A stretch of 64,000 nt of DNA from NCBI GenBank assembly GCA_038503065.1, contig JBCAMK010000005.1:682001-746000 (forward strand). Reading direction: 5' to 3'. Source of the DNA: Paragyromitra xinjiangensis (lineage: Eukaryota > Ascomycota > Pezizomycetes > Pezizales > Discinaceae). Each line of letters opens with the position of its first letter. Positions within the stretch are counted from its first letter, which is position 1. This document shows, piece after piece, positions 22,501 through 33,876 of the stretch. A model generated the notes under the pieces. It was given only the letters and a program-made list of their open reading frames with translations, was not told the origin of the DNA and ran no database searches. Made by a program: the position numbers and the translations under genes.

Positions 22501-25500
22501 ATGATTTGCTAACCTCCCTAATTGGAATAGGCACTCCAATCGCGATCAGGGTCTTCCAGACAATTGATGTTGCAAAATAAATGAGACCTGACGTTAAATC
22601 AGATGTCACATGATGATTCCACGCTAGTAAATTTAGATTTATGACAGCACTATATCCCAAATCAATGCACCTCAGAGTCACCCTCATCTATTCCTCACCG
22701 CGCCCTGAGTAGTTTATCACATCTCTTACCTAGATCCAATATTACCTCATCTCAGTTCTTATTCGACCACGAGTGATCCCCAGTGATGGATAGTGGAAGC
22801 GAGGTAGCTGCCGAAAAGTCAGGTCAAGAGCGATCCCAATCATTTGGTTATCATCTAGTGGATATCACCGAGTATGTTGTTCAGCTGCGACAGGCGGCTA
22901 CAGCTGAAGATTCCCAAGAACAAGCGCCCGTAACCGTAAAGTAAGCTAAGCACAAACTCGGAGACCCCGAGCGCCAATTCCTGCTACTTTTATCCCACAA
23001 TGCCTTTCGACTGACATCAATCCGCTTAATTCTCCTCATCTAGATACAGCAGGAGCTCGCAAACTATTCCAGAACTCTGCCATATTTATAAAACCTGCAG
23101 CACATGCCGAGTACAAGCATTATGGAACATCTACCGTACGGCCGCAGACCGTACGTGTTCTTACGAGTTAATATTGGTAACATCTCTAAGGATTCATCGT
23201 GGATATCCGCGGAATTTCAATCCTTCCGTTCGCCGGTACCGCAATGAGGCATTGAAATTTCCACCACAAGGCTCGCGATGTCCCGCAGGCTAGGAAAACA
23301 AAAAACGGACTGGTAGGGTATGTGTGGGGTACTCATATATGATGGATCGACCCAATGTCCGTATCGCATCATTTTGTGTGCTGGTCAATCCGAGAGCATG
23401 TGATCCTCAAGTCTCAATAATCAACAGGCCAAAAAATGCCTATAAGAAAGGAAAGTGGAATTGAGAAGAAGAAAAATCTATATATAACATTACCCAATTT
23501 AAGCGAGCAAAAACGTTGACTCAACGTGTTTCCAAACACCACGATATCGTCTCTCGAAACAACTTCCCCACCCATCGCATGAATCGCCTGCGCAGCGGAA
23601 CATCGGAGGAAACCCTGGTGCGGCGTAGAGGAGCTGCTTCTGGATGGAGTTGCTGTTTCTCTGCTCGGAAGAACCGGGATTTACTGCACTAGAGAAACCA
23701 TTTACGGCTTTTACCGATAATTGTGGGTTGATGTTTCGAACCCTGGCCCTGATCGTAACGCTTGTTGTAAAGTGGGGGAATTGCGTCACTAGCTGTGTTC
23801 TCCCCAATCCAATGCAAACCTTAACCCCCAAGCATTGGTGTCCCAACTAGCCTTCCACGTTTAGAACGTGATCTTACGCGAGACTAGCGAACGAGTGGCT
23901 TCAGCCAATGCGGACATGACAGATCAATTTCAACATCTCTTCCGGGCTCCGGGCTGGTCTTGCGGTTGGGTGTAATCTCTCCAGTTTGCAATAAGTCATG
24001 ATGCTCGTCCACCAATTACTCTTGTAGTAGGTTACTGTCTTAAAATAGATTGTGTCAACCACCGCCGTCATCCAATCAAACTAAATTCCCAAGCAAGGCT
24101 AACCAACAACAAATTGGTTGGAAGTAGATATTTTGATGACTAATATTAGATAGAGGCACACATTCAAAGGTTGATTGGCCGTAATGTGAGGGAAAAAAAC
24201 GAGCAACCAAACAAATTCCACGGATATCCACAGGGCTCAGAAAAGGAGGAAATCAAGAATTAGAGCCTTGTGATAACCTGCTGGGTACCATGCAGAGGTT
24301 CAGCTTCGACCACAGCATAAAAGACTGCTCTGGATCAGACGTTGTGCTTCGAGGAAGTTTATATTGGCTGTAGATAGTCTGTCCCAAAGAGCGGCTTTCA
24401 TCCCAAGCTGAGAGGTAGCCTAACGTGGTCGGTGAGGTTAATTGAGCGGGAATGTACTACCGTTTTGTCTCGTGAGGCGTGCTTCCGAGCGTAAGGTTTC
24501 GGTGACTATTCCGACAGTAGAGTAACATTCACAGGCATACCACCACTATCCAGCCTTTCGTCTGTACTTTCCCTTCCCATTACACCTCTTAGCTCTAGCA
24601 TCAACCCATATCTCTCAGCCTCCCAAGGCACTATCAGTAGTCCGCGGCACAGTACCCCACGAAGCTTATAATTTAACCGGTAGATAAAACACCCACTCCC
24701 ATGTTTCAAAAAAAGATATCGAAACCCTTATATACCCACGCCAAGCCAGCTTAGTCACGTCATCCCGCAGGACTCATGCAAAACTTGAATTTTTCCGCCC
24801 ACCCCTGGATTCTCACTTGCCGAATCATGTTCCCCTGTGGCTTGGAGATGTTTTTATCGGTAAGTGGTGGATGGATTTTTCGTTCTTTTTTTTTCGTTCT
24901 GGTTTTCTTTTGATCGTCGGGTTATTCCAAATGACGCCTTACCGAGGGTGGTAGTTTCGTCATGGGGGTCTCTTTTTTATTTATTTTTTTCGCGGGGGAG
25001 GGGAAAGAGCTGTGGAGTAAGGTTCAATTGTAAAAGTCAACCCGTAGAAACGGATAATGGATCGAGAAGGCGACTCTAGATCTATGGCTGGAGAAAGGAC
25101 CGGGCACGTTTTAGATCAACTGGGGGGTTGTTTTTTTGGTGAAACAACTTGTCAGTATCGGTAAAAGCAATAGTCTAGAGAGATGTTGTCATATGTTCCA
25201 GCCACAACCGTCCGCGCGATCTGGAGCATGTCTAGAATCGAGTGTTTTTTTTCCGCAGGAAAATGAAATATACATGTATGTACGTAGAGTGTATCTCGAG
25301 GGAGGAGGGGGGGGTGTTTTAATTTCTCTTTTTTTTTTTCTTTCCAAGATGCGGCTCCCGGGAAATGTGGGAAACATCCTCACGTCAAGAGCCGAAGCCG
25401 CGGCTAATTGGAAGGGGGCAGGCTATCCGGAATAGGTTGCAATTGACGATATCGCACGTGTTTGCACGTTGCGCTCTTCCAAGTTTGTGGGTTGCGTTGA

Positions 25501-25560
25501 CGAGCATCGATCAGCGATCACATGTGAGGGTTGCGTGGGCGGGCACATGCTAGAGCTGGG

Positions 25561-25714
25561 GGAGGGTAGGGGTGAGTGGGCGAGAGGGTAGGGGGTGAGT
25601 GGGCGAGAAGGAGTGGGCGAGAGTGGGCGAGAGCGAGAGAGAGCGATAGAGGGAATGAGAGCGATTACATATTAAACATCCAGGCAGCATGTGCTGTGCT
25701 GTGCTGTGCTGTGC
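25561..25714 (+). repeat. Simple-sequence tract: GAGTGGGCGAGAG-type repeats and (TGTGC)n
   Basis: About 25565-25660 consists of imperfect GTGGGCGAGAGGGTAGGG / GAGAGCGAGAGA units, followed at about 25689-25714 by five tandem TGTGC pentamers. It lies about 330 bp upstream of the Opi1-type gene start and so may fall in its promoter. Confidence 0.75.
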
Positions 25715-25884
25715 GGTGGGGTTCTCTGTACCTTCTCTCCTCTCCCTCGTTGAAGCTCCTCGTTCCACCACCCTGTCGATACCTCCATCCTCAGCTTTCT
25801 TGTTATATCATTCGCGGGTCGTGATCTACCTGGAACAGCCCGAACAGAAATCAGCCCGACATCTCCGTGATTCCCTTCTCTTCA

Positions 25885-26047
25885 TCTAACTATCTCTTTC
25901 TTTCCTTCCTTCTTCTTCTCCCTCTCTCCCCTTGACTCCTGTCTCTTTCGCCCAGGGAAAATAATCATAATCCAAGTGCAACTCAACACCACCACCACGC
26001 CATTCTGCGACCCTGTTAATCCCCAATACAACACCACCCCCTCGCCA
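25885..26047 (+). promoter_or_regulatory. CT-rich leader of the Opi1-type gene
   Basis: A long pyrimidine tract (TCTTTCTTTCCTTCCTTCTT and following C/T blocks at about 25893-25935) precedes the ATG by about 110-155 bp. CT-rich blocks just upstream of transcription or translation starts are common in filamentous ascomycete promoters; the exact transcription start is not visible. Confidence 0.5.
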
Positions 26048-27999
26048 ATGGCCACACGAACCCGCTACAAGTCCCCCTCCCCTGTCCCCCCAACCACCGT
26101 CGCCAAAACCCTCGAACCCACCACCTCCTCCGACACCCTCTCCGCCTCCCACTTCCACACCCAGTACCCGCAATTCCAAAACACCCACCGCAACCTCCCC
26201 CTCGCAGCACCACCACTCGAAGAATACTACGACTCTCGCTTCTCCACCCGCTGCTCCAGCGCGCGAAAACAACCCGACCTCCCGATCCTCAGCTACCACA
26301 ACGCTGTCCCCGACCACTTCCGCTCATCTATCCCATCCGGCGAACCCGTTCCTGTCGTGTTACCGCCTGTCCGCGCGGGATACGACGACCCGTTCGGTTA
26401 TGTGCAGAAGGCACATACGCGGGTGGAGGAGAAACCAAGGAGTCTGTCGATTCAGAGCTTGATTTCGAGTCCTGGGCTGGAACCACCGGTGTATTCGGAG
26501 GGACAGAATAGGAAGAGGAAGGGGAGTGATGAGGATGATGGGAGAGGTACTAGGAATGGGAGTGTTGTGCCGACTAGTGTGAGTATTGAGGATCCGGATG
26601 TTAGGGAGGTTGTAGAGGCTTTGGGGGGGTTGAAAGGGGGTGAGTTTTTTTATTATATATTTTTACTTTTTTCTATTTTGGGGGGGGAGGTTTTTTTATA
26701 GCTTCATTGCGTTTGCGTGGTAACTGTCACTCACAACAACACTGCTAAACTTCTTCCCTCCAGACTTCACACCCACCTCCCCACCACTCCAACACCACCA
26801 ACCCGAAAACGAACCCCTAATCAACCTAATAACCCACCGCGCGCACCCTCTCCTCTCCTCCGCAATAACCACCTCTCTCTCCGCCTACGGCGCCTCCAAA
26901 TCTTACTCCGCATCCTTCCGCTACGCCGCCGAATCCGTCGAAAACCGCGTTGGCCTCCCCGTATCCAACGTAGTCTCCGCCGTCGGCCGTCGCACCGGCC
27001 TCGAAGGGGTCCTCCGTCGCGGTCTCCAACGCGGAGCAACCCCAACCCATGAACCACGTCCTGACTACTCTAAGAAACGCAAAACCCGCGAAGCGGATAA
27101 AAAGGAGGCTGTAGACGCGCTTGTGCCGCAGCCGAATGGACTGCAGGAGCGAGACCGCGAGCTAGAGAATCAGACGTGGCAGAAACGTCTCATGTTGTCG
27201 ACCTCTGGTCTTGGGGTTGCGCTGAATGACGAGTCGTTGAAGAACCTCAAGTATTGTTTACAGTGGCTGCGATTCTTAAACGTCCATTTGAGTAAGCTAG
27301 TAACAGCACTACGAAGCGTAGTCGAGGAACTCGACAACCACCAGCAACAAGTGCGACAGAACGAAGGAACAGTAGTGGTAGAAGGGGAGCGGGAGGGCTC
27401 ATTCGGTAGGATTCTACCAGCGTGTGAGAACCGACGAGCCCAGTTAGCAGCAAGAGTAGAGGGGTTGAAGGCCGATGTCGTAGGTACTATGAAGAAGGTT
27501 GTTGAGGTCGTTAGTAACTATACTGGAAGCGCGTTACCGGATAATGCGAGAGATTTGATTAAACGTTTGTTTTTTTTCCTCACCATGAGTGAGAATTCAT
27601 GTTTGGCTGATTCATCTAGGTCATATATTCTCACTCCCGCAGCGTTTCGCTGCCGCTAGTGCCTCTACTCCTTCCTCTCCTTCATCTCCTTCCTCGCAGC
27701 TGGTTCCTAGTAGTGAGGACGACGCTAACTCCCCGCGGTCATCCGCTAATCGCGTCTTGGTCCTTGCGAAAGAGGGACTGGATATGATGCAGCAGGTGTC
27801 TGCGGTGGTAGAGGGGACTATCATACGGGCGGAAGAATGGTGTGAGCGACTCGGGAAGAAGAAACGTGAAGAGGAAGGACAAGACGAAGACGGACCGGAG
27901 AAGAAGCGAGTATTGTGGAAGAAGAAATTTGAGGGGGCGGAGGAGAGACGGAGGGATGCGGAAGGTGATGTAGTTATGGATAGTGCGAGGAAAGGTTGA
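26048..27999 (+). CDS. Transcriptional regulator, Opi1 / clock-controlled protein 8 family
   Basis: Predicted 590-residue Opi1-family protein. In yeast Opi1 represses phospholipid (INO) genes, and in Neurospora the family member is CCG-8. Exons: 26048-26639, 26764-27564 and 27620-27999. The N-terminal 190 residues are Pro/Ser-rich and end in a basic stretch (NRKRKGSDEDD). Exon 2 holds the signature blocks FRYAAESVENRVGLPVSNVV, VGRRTGLEGVLRR, RLMLSTSGLGVALNDESLKN with LKYCLQWLRFLNVHL, and VSNYTGSALPDNARDLIK, which joins across intron 2 to RHIFSLPQRF. The C-terminus is acidic/basic (EEEGQDEDGPEKKR). An ATG is used at MATRTRYKSPSP; upstream in-frame sequence has only a GTG. Assignment is confident; the regulated genes in this organism are not known. 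Confidence 0.93.
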
Positions 28000-30494
28000 G
28001 TTGTGGAGGGTTGTTGGGCGGGTCGCGGGTCGGTAGAGGATGGGGTTATCGTATATATGGGTGGGTTCGGTGGAGTTTTCAAAAAGGGAAAAATTGAGAT
28101 TGTGGAGGGAGTGGGGTTTGTGCGTTTAGGCTATGGCATGCGCGGGTTTTTTGGAGTGCTTTGGATGTGTATTTTTTCGTTTTTGTTCTTGTTAGTAATT
28201 TTTTTTTTTGGTGGAGGTGGAGGTGGGGGGGGTTCGCTTCTAATGGTGGGTGGGTGGTGGGTGGTTTCCTGGGTTTTGAGGGGTGCGGTTTGGTGTCTGA
28301 GGGTTGGGGAGAAGTGGCGTATTTTTGGGTTTGCGTGGTAAGCAGATAGTGGGAATCTAGCTGTTTATTGTTATCGTGTTGTAGTTAACGTTGAGGTTGT
28401 CTCTGGTTTTGGGATCTGGTGTGTGGGTAGACTCGATAGGCATACGCTCGGGACCAAAAAATGTATGCTTATATTGAGGTAGACTCTATGTGCGAGTGAA
28501 AACAGGACCGCCGAATATGTTTATAGGGTGTGTTTATTGAGAGTCTGCCGTGTGGATATGTCTGCAGGTTCCTGATGTTGCGATTGTTGGGGTAGAGTTA
28601 GTGTGGATTCATATATTATCACTCGTTGACTGGGATGGCGTTGGGCGACTTTGTTTTTGTTGAATTTGTTGGTTATCTGTGTTCGATGATAGTGACCCAT
28701 CTAGGAATAGCCGTGGATTCTTCTAGCACTAAAGGACGGGTGTCCTAGTTGAAGGGGAGGCTGGGAAATATATATATGTGCCAAAAAGAGGGGTGGGGTT
28801 CATACTGTAGAACTGCAGGGGGTTTCTGGAATATACTAAAGCTAGGTACATGTATTTTTATTGCATACTGACTTAAATCTGCATTTGGTAAAATGTGGCA
28901 CTAGGAAGAATGGGAATTTGTAGCTGAATTAATTCAAACTTTTGGAAATACTAGATCTCTGGAAATACTGTGAGACTGCGGCAGGGATCCCCAGTCATAC
29001 TATGGGAGCTAGGTCCAGCCCATTGAGCACGAGACTAAAGCCTAGTGACAGAGAGTGACACTATGACGGTGCGCAACAGCTAGAATAGGAACAAGCCTTA
29101 TCTGCTCCCACTGGTATTTCCTATTACCAAACACTACATGTAGGCACAGGCTTCATCATGGACTCTACTAAAAGACCTTTTTATCAGTGGTCCTGCTTCA
29201 TGGCTGCATCAACCATTTATTACGTGTAGCACGATGAAAAATATATTTTTAAAAAGTATTCCCCAACTCTTTCTGACCTGGAGATAGTCTATTGGTAAAA
29301 GAAAGTGGGGGTTTTAATTTCGGAAAATAGGGTTAGGGGTACTTGGCAGGAGATTGAAGCTTTAGGTGGTGAGAGTAAAAATTCCTAGTGAATTCGTATA
29401 CAGAAGGATGTGATACAACTAATCTAATCTATTAGAGAAAATTCGGCTGAATGCTGGAATTTTTCCCAATGCTGTAAAAATACCGGATTTGTCACAGAAT
29501 GCAGCGTAGGATAGGTGTACCCAAGGATCAGCAGAGACAAATACTAATAAGGCCAAATACTGGAAACACACAACATGCCTAGTCTCGCAATCGTGGTTTT
29601 GGTTGAGTTGTAGGGACCAGTCAATCAATGGCGATATATTGACTGGTCACGTGCTAAGTCAGGTTACGAGACTACAACATACCATTCAATGCACATAGCC
29701 CACAATAAAGGATTTCACAAAATGATAGATTATCAATCATCCAGTACTTCTTTGTCGTTGATAAGAATTCTGAGTCGATCTGGCAGGAATCGCACCCCCA
29801 TTTCTGGTGCTGAGTATTTGCGAGCCCCCGTTTTATGTCCCACCCACTAAGCATACCGTACCAGCTCTAGGCTCGCTCCCACCTCATACTGCAGTCGCCT
29901 GTGGCTGCTAGGCGCGCTAGGCACGCGCTGAGTTGTAGCACATACTTACACTAGATCCAGCGTTAAGTACATACGAACTAGCTACTAACGGCAGATCTAC
30001 TCAATCTAACATCTGTATTTACAGAACCTTTGGGCTTAGGGCCTAGTATCTCTAATCTATAGCCTCTTAGTGACTGTTACGAAGTTTTTGAATAATCCTC
30101 TGGTCATACACTATCACTCGGATGCTGTACTTATTCCTTGTTGAAATAGTAGGCACGTAGGGAGGAATAGAAGACTCGATCGCTTGCTTTCTAGAGGTGG
30201 AAAGTACGGCCCCTATCTAAATAGCTCTCTCGAGTGCTTGTCTCTCAATCATTCCCGACCCTGAAGCTACGCCCCGTATTAGGAAGCATCTCCAAAATTT
30301 CTAGATATCTTGATCGGGGTCTTGTGGCTGCAATCTCTTGCTTTTGGATCACCAATTGGCCTATTTTAGGATAGTCTCGTTTCAGTCTTGCGCTTACGAT
30401 TACTACGCAAAGAGGGATTGGGTACGAAACTGATTCCTAGGTTCTATTCCATCGAGGCGAAGTCTGGACAAAGTTGGTAGCTCTAGATTTATAT
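28000..30494. other. 3' flank of the Opi1-type gene and gene-free spacer
   Basis: The first 400 bp are G/T-rich and probably include the 3' untranslated region. No gene or clear repeat was found in the rest. Confidence 0.5.
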
Positions 30495-30496
30495 TA

Positions 30497-30963
30497 TTGT
30501 CCATGATCAAAGGTCTGCGTGTTTTTGAGTCAGCAACCGAATGGGCCTCTAAATTGAAAGTCCACCAATTCTAGATGGAAAAAATTGAAAAAAATAGCAA
30601 AAAATCTCCATGCGTTCTTGATCCCAGTCGCCCTCTTGAAATTACTAAAGGCCCTTCTCAAATGGCACAGATAGGAGGAATATTAATATGTAGTTGAAAT
30701 TTTAGATTTAGGTGATGTGTATGGTTGCAACCGAGCTCCAGCTCTTACGGTCTGTGCGCAGGCCTCTCCAAGGTCTTCCCACAGCCTCCTATGGCTCTGG
30801 GAAAGGCTAATCACATTTAGAAAGTATGAGTTTAGATTGATAAGCTAGGAAGTATTTTTTTAGTATTTTTTGCGATTTTTTCTCTCTAGAATTGGTGGAC
30901 TTTCAATTTGGGGTTCCATTCGGTTGCTAACTCAAAAACACGTAGACTTTTGATCATGGACGA
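30497..30963. mobile_element. Foldback/MITE element with about 97-bp terminal inverted repeats
   Basis: The left arm (30497 to about 30593) and right arm (about 30868-30963) are inverted copies: TTGTCCATGATCAAAGGTCT on the left against TCGTCCATGATCAAAAGTCT on the right in reverse complement, then TGTTTTTGAGT, AGCAACCGAATGG, and AAATTGAAAGTCCACCAATT in both. TA flanks each end (30495-30496 and 30964-30965). The 467-bp element has no open frame for a transposase and is probably non-autonomous. Arm mismatches are mostly C/T and G/A transitions. Confidence 0.88.
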
Positions 30964-31489
30964 TACGAGTGTTAAGACAAGCCTGTTGGTGGACTATAGT
31001 GTCGATACCAAATTTTCGTGAAAGAGGGCCCGGGGTTTAGGGATAATCGCTTAACGGGGCAAATGAGCGGGTGACCAATGCGAATGCGGCAGAGAAATAC
31101 AGGATATGAAGCATATCTGACAGTGCACTTCCAGCCTCGATGTGGGAGAAGCAAGCAGAGAACTAGGCAATACATTATCAATAGCCATACTGCTATCCAT
31201 GAAGGAAGGAGTGGAGCACGGGGTTGAAATATGGAAAGGATTTAGAAAGAATTGCAAAGAAGCGAGAGGGGAAGCGCAGGAAGAAGACTGGGAGCCGGAG
31301 TGGAGATATAGAGGGTTGGAAATATAGGAATGGCTTGAGTATATGTGGGGCTTTCCTAACTACTAAGAATTCCTTTCATTTATTAATTGTTATGGATTTG
31401 ATGCATGTTTCTGCTCATTAAGGGATTTGTCCCACTCGTTAACTGTTATAGATTTGATGTTTATTTTTCTTTGCCAAGGATTTGTTTAT

Positions 31490-31777
31490 GAGCAAAGGTG
31501 CAGGCCGCCTCCCGACTTAAAGGTACGGTTCCAAAATACCCCGGGGGTGTAAACTACCCCTCAATTCATTAAGTGAAATATTAAACCCCATAGTGAGGCA
31601 ATAAAACGGCCGTTTCTGGAAGAAATCGCTAGATCCAACTTTGCTTGCTCTCTGGTGGACATGCTATCCGCAACTGTGGTCTTGAAACGAGTATAAGATT
31701 CAAATTCCTGCTGTTCCTGCAGAGTCACCATGCTGAACTGGCGAGCAAGATTTGATGGAATGTGGTTGTACTAGTAG

Positions 31778-31813
<36 letters not shown>

Positions 31814-31928
31814 CGAAATAAATATCTTGTTATGCTGTGTATCTATGTGGTGGGAGGGGGGTAGTTTACACCCGCGGGGTATTTTGGAATTACACCTCTA
31901 GATCGGGAGGCAGTCTGCACCTTTGCTC
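31490..31928. mobile_element. hAT-like MITE with 8-bp target-site duplication
   Basis: A 439-bp element whose arms of about 75 bp are inverted copies: both begin GAGCAAAGGTGCAG, followed by GCCTCCCGA, then TTCCAAAATACCCCG and GGGTGTAAACTACCCC. It is flanked by the exact 8-bp direct repeat TTGTTTAT (31482-31489 and 31929-31936). An 8-bp duplication with inverted ends is the hallmark of the hAT superfamily. The interior has no transposase frame and carries a GAT microsatellite. Confidence 0.9.
31775..31814 (+). repeat. (GAT)n trinucleotide microsatellite
   Basis: About a dozen tandem GAT units, almost uninterrupted, in the interior of the hAT-like element. A simple-sequence tract inside a MITE will be length-variable if the element is multicopy. 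Confidence 0.9.
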
Positions 31929-31936
31929 TTGTTTAT

Positions 31937-33876
31937 TGGTTACTACATGTACCAGGGTCAGGCATATGGTGACCTCGCAGAACGGAAAATTCCGATGCTC
32001 CATCTCCGCTACCCTGACCCGAGTATGTGCCATCATAACCCAAGGGGTCGGATGCGCGTTGTCATTGCAATTAGTCAATCGATCGGCGCGGCAAATTGGA
32101 CGGTCACGAAGGATCACTCGAAGAAAGATGCTGTGATAGCCCTCGCTACGGCTCGACGACAATCCTACCTCTTTGTAAGGGGTCAACTTACGGAGAGACA
32201 TGTCGTACTCCTCCCTAATTATGCGAAATGGTGTGTATGTTGGTATTCCCTGCTGTTTGGTATAGTCTCAGATTGACACCCGTTACTTTGATGGTCCGTG
32301 ATAGGTTGAATCGTACCACACCAAACTCAACGGTAAATATAGCGAGGCCAGCGTTGGTGGGGTCGATCCATCTGACACTTGTGTTAATCGCAAGTATTCT
32401 GCCATCCAAGAATACCGCTTTTTTTCTTCAGATTCTCGAGTTGGCAATACAGGCTTGAGTATGTCCCATTAGCATCGTTGCACGTATGTATATACATGTA
32501 CCCAAACCTCACTAGCAAGCCTTTTGCTTGAGTAGGCAATTGAGCGGAAGAATGAGCGAACGACGGAACGGCGAAAATCACTTCTGCCCTCAAGCTCTGA
32601 AGCTGCTAGCTCGGAATCTGCGGTACAAAGCCAACATAACTTGTGTGGTGGTTCCACGATGGGTAAATTATTGGGACATACAACAACGGCATAGGTTTGC
32701 GACAAAATCAGCGAAATTCGAAATGCGGCGCAATTGCAGCGGCAGGGCAATACTAACTACGGTGTTTTATTGCCTACCGGTGTTCTCTCAGTAACGTCGC
32801 GGCATTTTGACTATGTTGAAGAAGCGAGTTATGAAGCAAATGAATGTTGATTGATTGATGTACAAGCGACGGGGATGGTAGAGCGAAAGAAACATATTTA
32901 TAGCACATGATAGCAATTCAGAGAGCTAGTACTAGGCTAGTCCAGATTAGAACGTTCCTCCATAAACGCACCACGAAAGCTCGTTCCAACAGACTAGATT
33001 GCAACACCCGGGTTTTGCTGCATTGACAGGATATGCTAAGTTATACATTTGTTCTCGAATCAGATCGGATGCACGGACCGATCGTAAACACATCCCTTAT
33101 TCTTCTCCGACTAAACTGACCACTCAGAGGTTCAAGTTGTCAAGAACTCCTCGCCAAGCCAGAGGGGATGATAAAGCTCATTATAACAAACAAATCACCA
33201 AACGGGGGCAGCACGTCACCTTTTCAATGACAAAGCAGAGCAGAGCCTCACTCAAGCTTCACTCTCGACAGGGTAACTAAAAAATCCAAACCCTCCAGCT
33301 GTGCTCACGCTCGATTGGTCAAAACCGTCACGTGACTGACATTACATGTAATTCCGGCGACGTGAGCACATGTATGCAAGTTCTCTCTCTACATGTATGC
33401 ATGAAATCTGCGCAGAAAAACAGTTCGGGTTCGCCACCTTCGCCAGGATTTGTATCTATCATGTCCTTACTCACCCCTAACATCGATGTTACCACTACAG
33501 TCCTCATGATCACTTCCCATTAAGCGATTGAGAAGACAACCAAGTGAGTGGAAGGATGAGCGAGGGAATGCGCGAGTGAATGAAGTGGTTAATAGAGTGA
33601 GTAGGAGAGTTTGTCCGATTATTCACGGACCTTTTTTTCATTGTGCTTATCTGGAAAAATCACGAGTAATGCCATTTTTTAATCTTCGCACAAATACATA
33701 TACTTTCGACCCTTCGTATGTCTACCCTGAACTATTGATTGATTATTTAATAACTCATACACGTATCTAGCCCTTTGGGCTACCCTGAACTATCATCAAT
33801 ACATTGGGTTCGAAAGCCATCGCTGGTTACTGAAGGGCGGCAGACACTAGGGCCCGACTTGACGAGAAAGACAGTT
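31937..33876. other. Gene-free spacer
   Basis: No gene is supported; short overlapping open frames occur on both strands without motifs. ACATGTATGCA is directly duplicated at about 33369-33403. Confidence 0.45.

Larger units (their letters stand above)
16514..26047. other. Long gene-poor region (about 9.5 kb)
   Basis: No gene could be assembled. Open frames such as plus 16899-17417 and plus 20564-21031 begin at non-ATG codons or lack recognisable motifs. A minus-strand stretch at about 17660-17850 reads IRVFLFAGPPTNMGNLVLTK and VDPDRQLLQGLIVGLLGDPP, which looks protein-like but is isolated; it may be a gene relic. A short GC hairpin (CTCCCCCGG-CC-ACGGGGGAG) lies near 19950-19970. The last 500 bp become G- then CT-rich toward the next gene. 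Confidence 0.45.
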
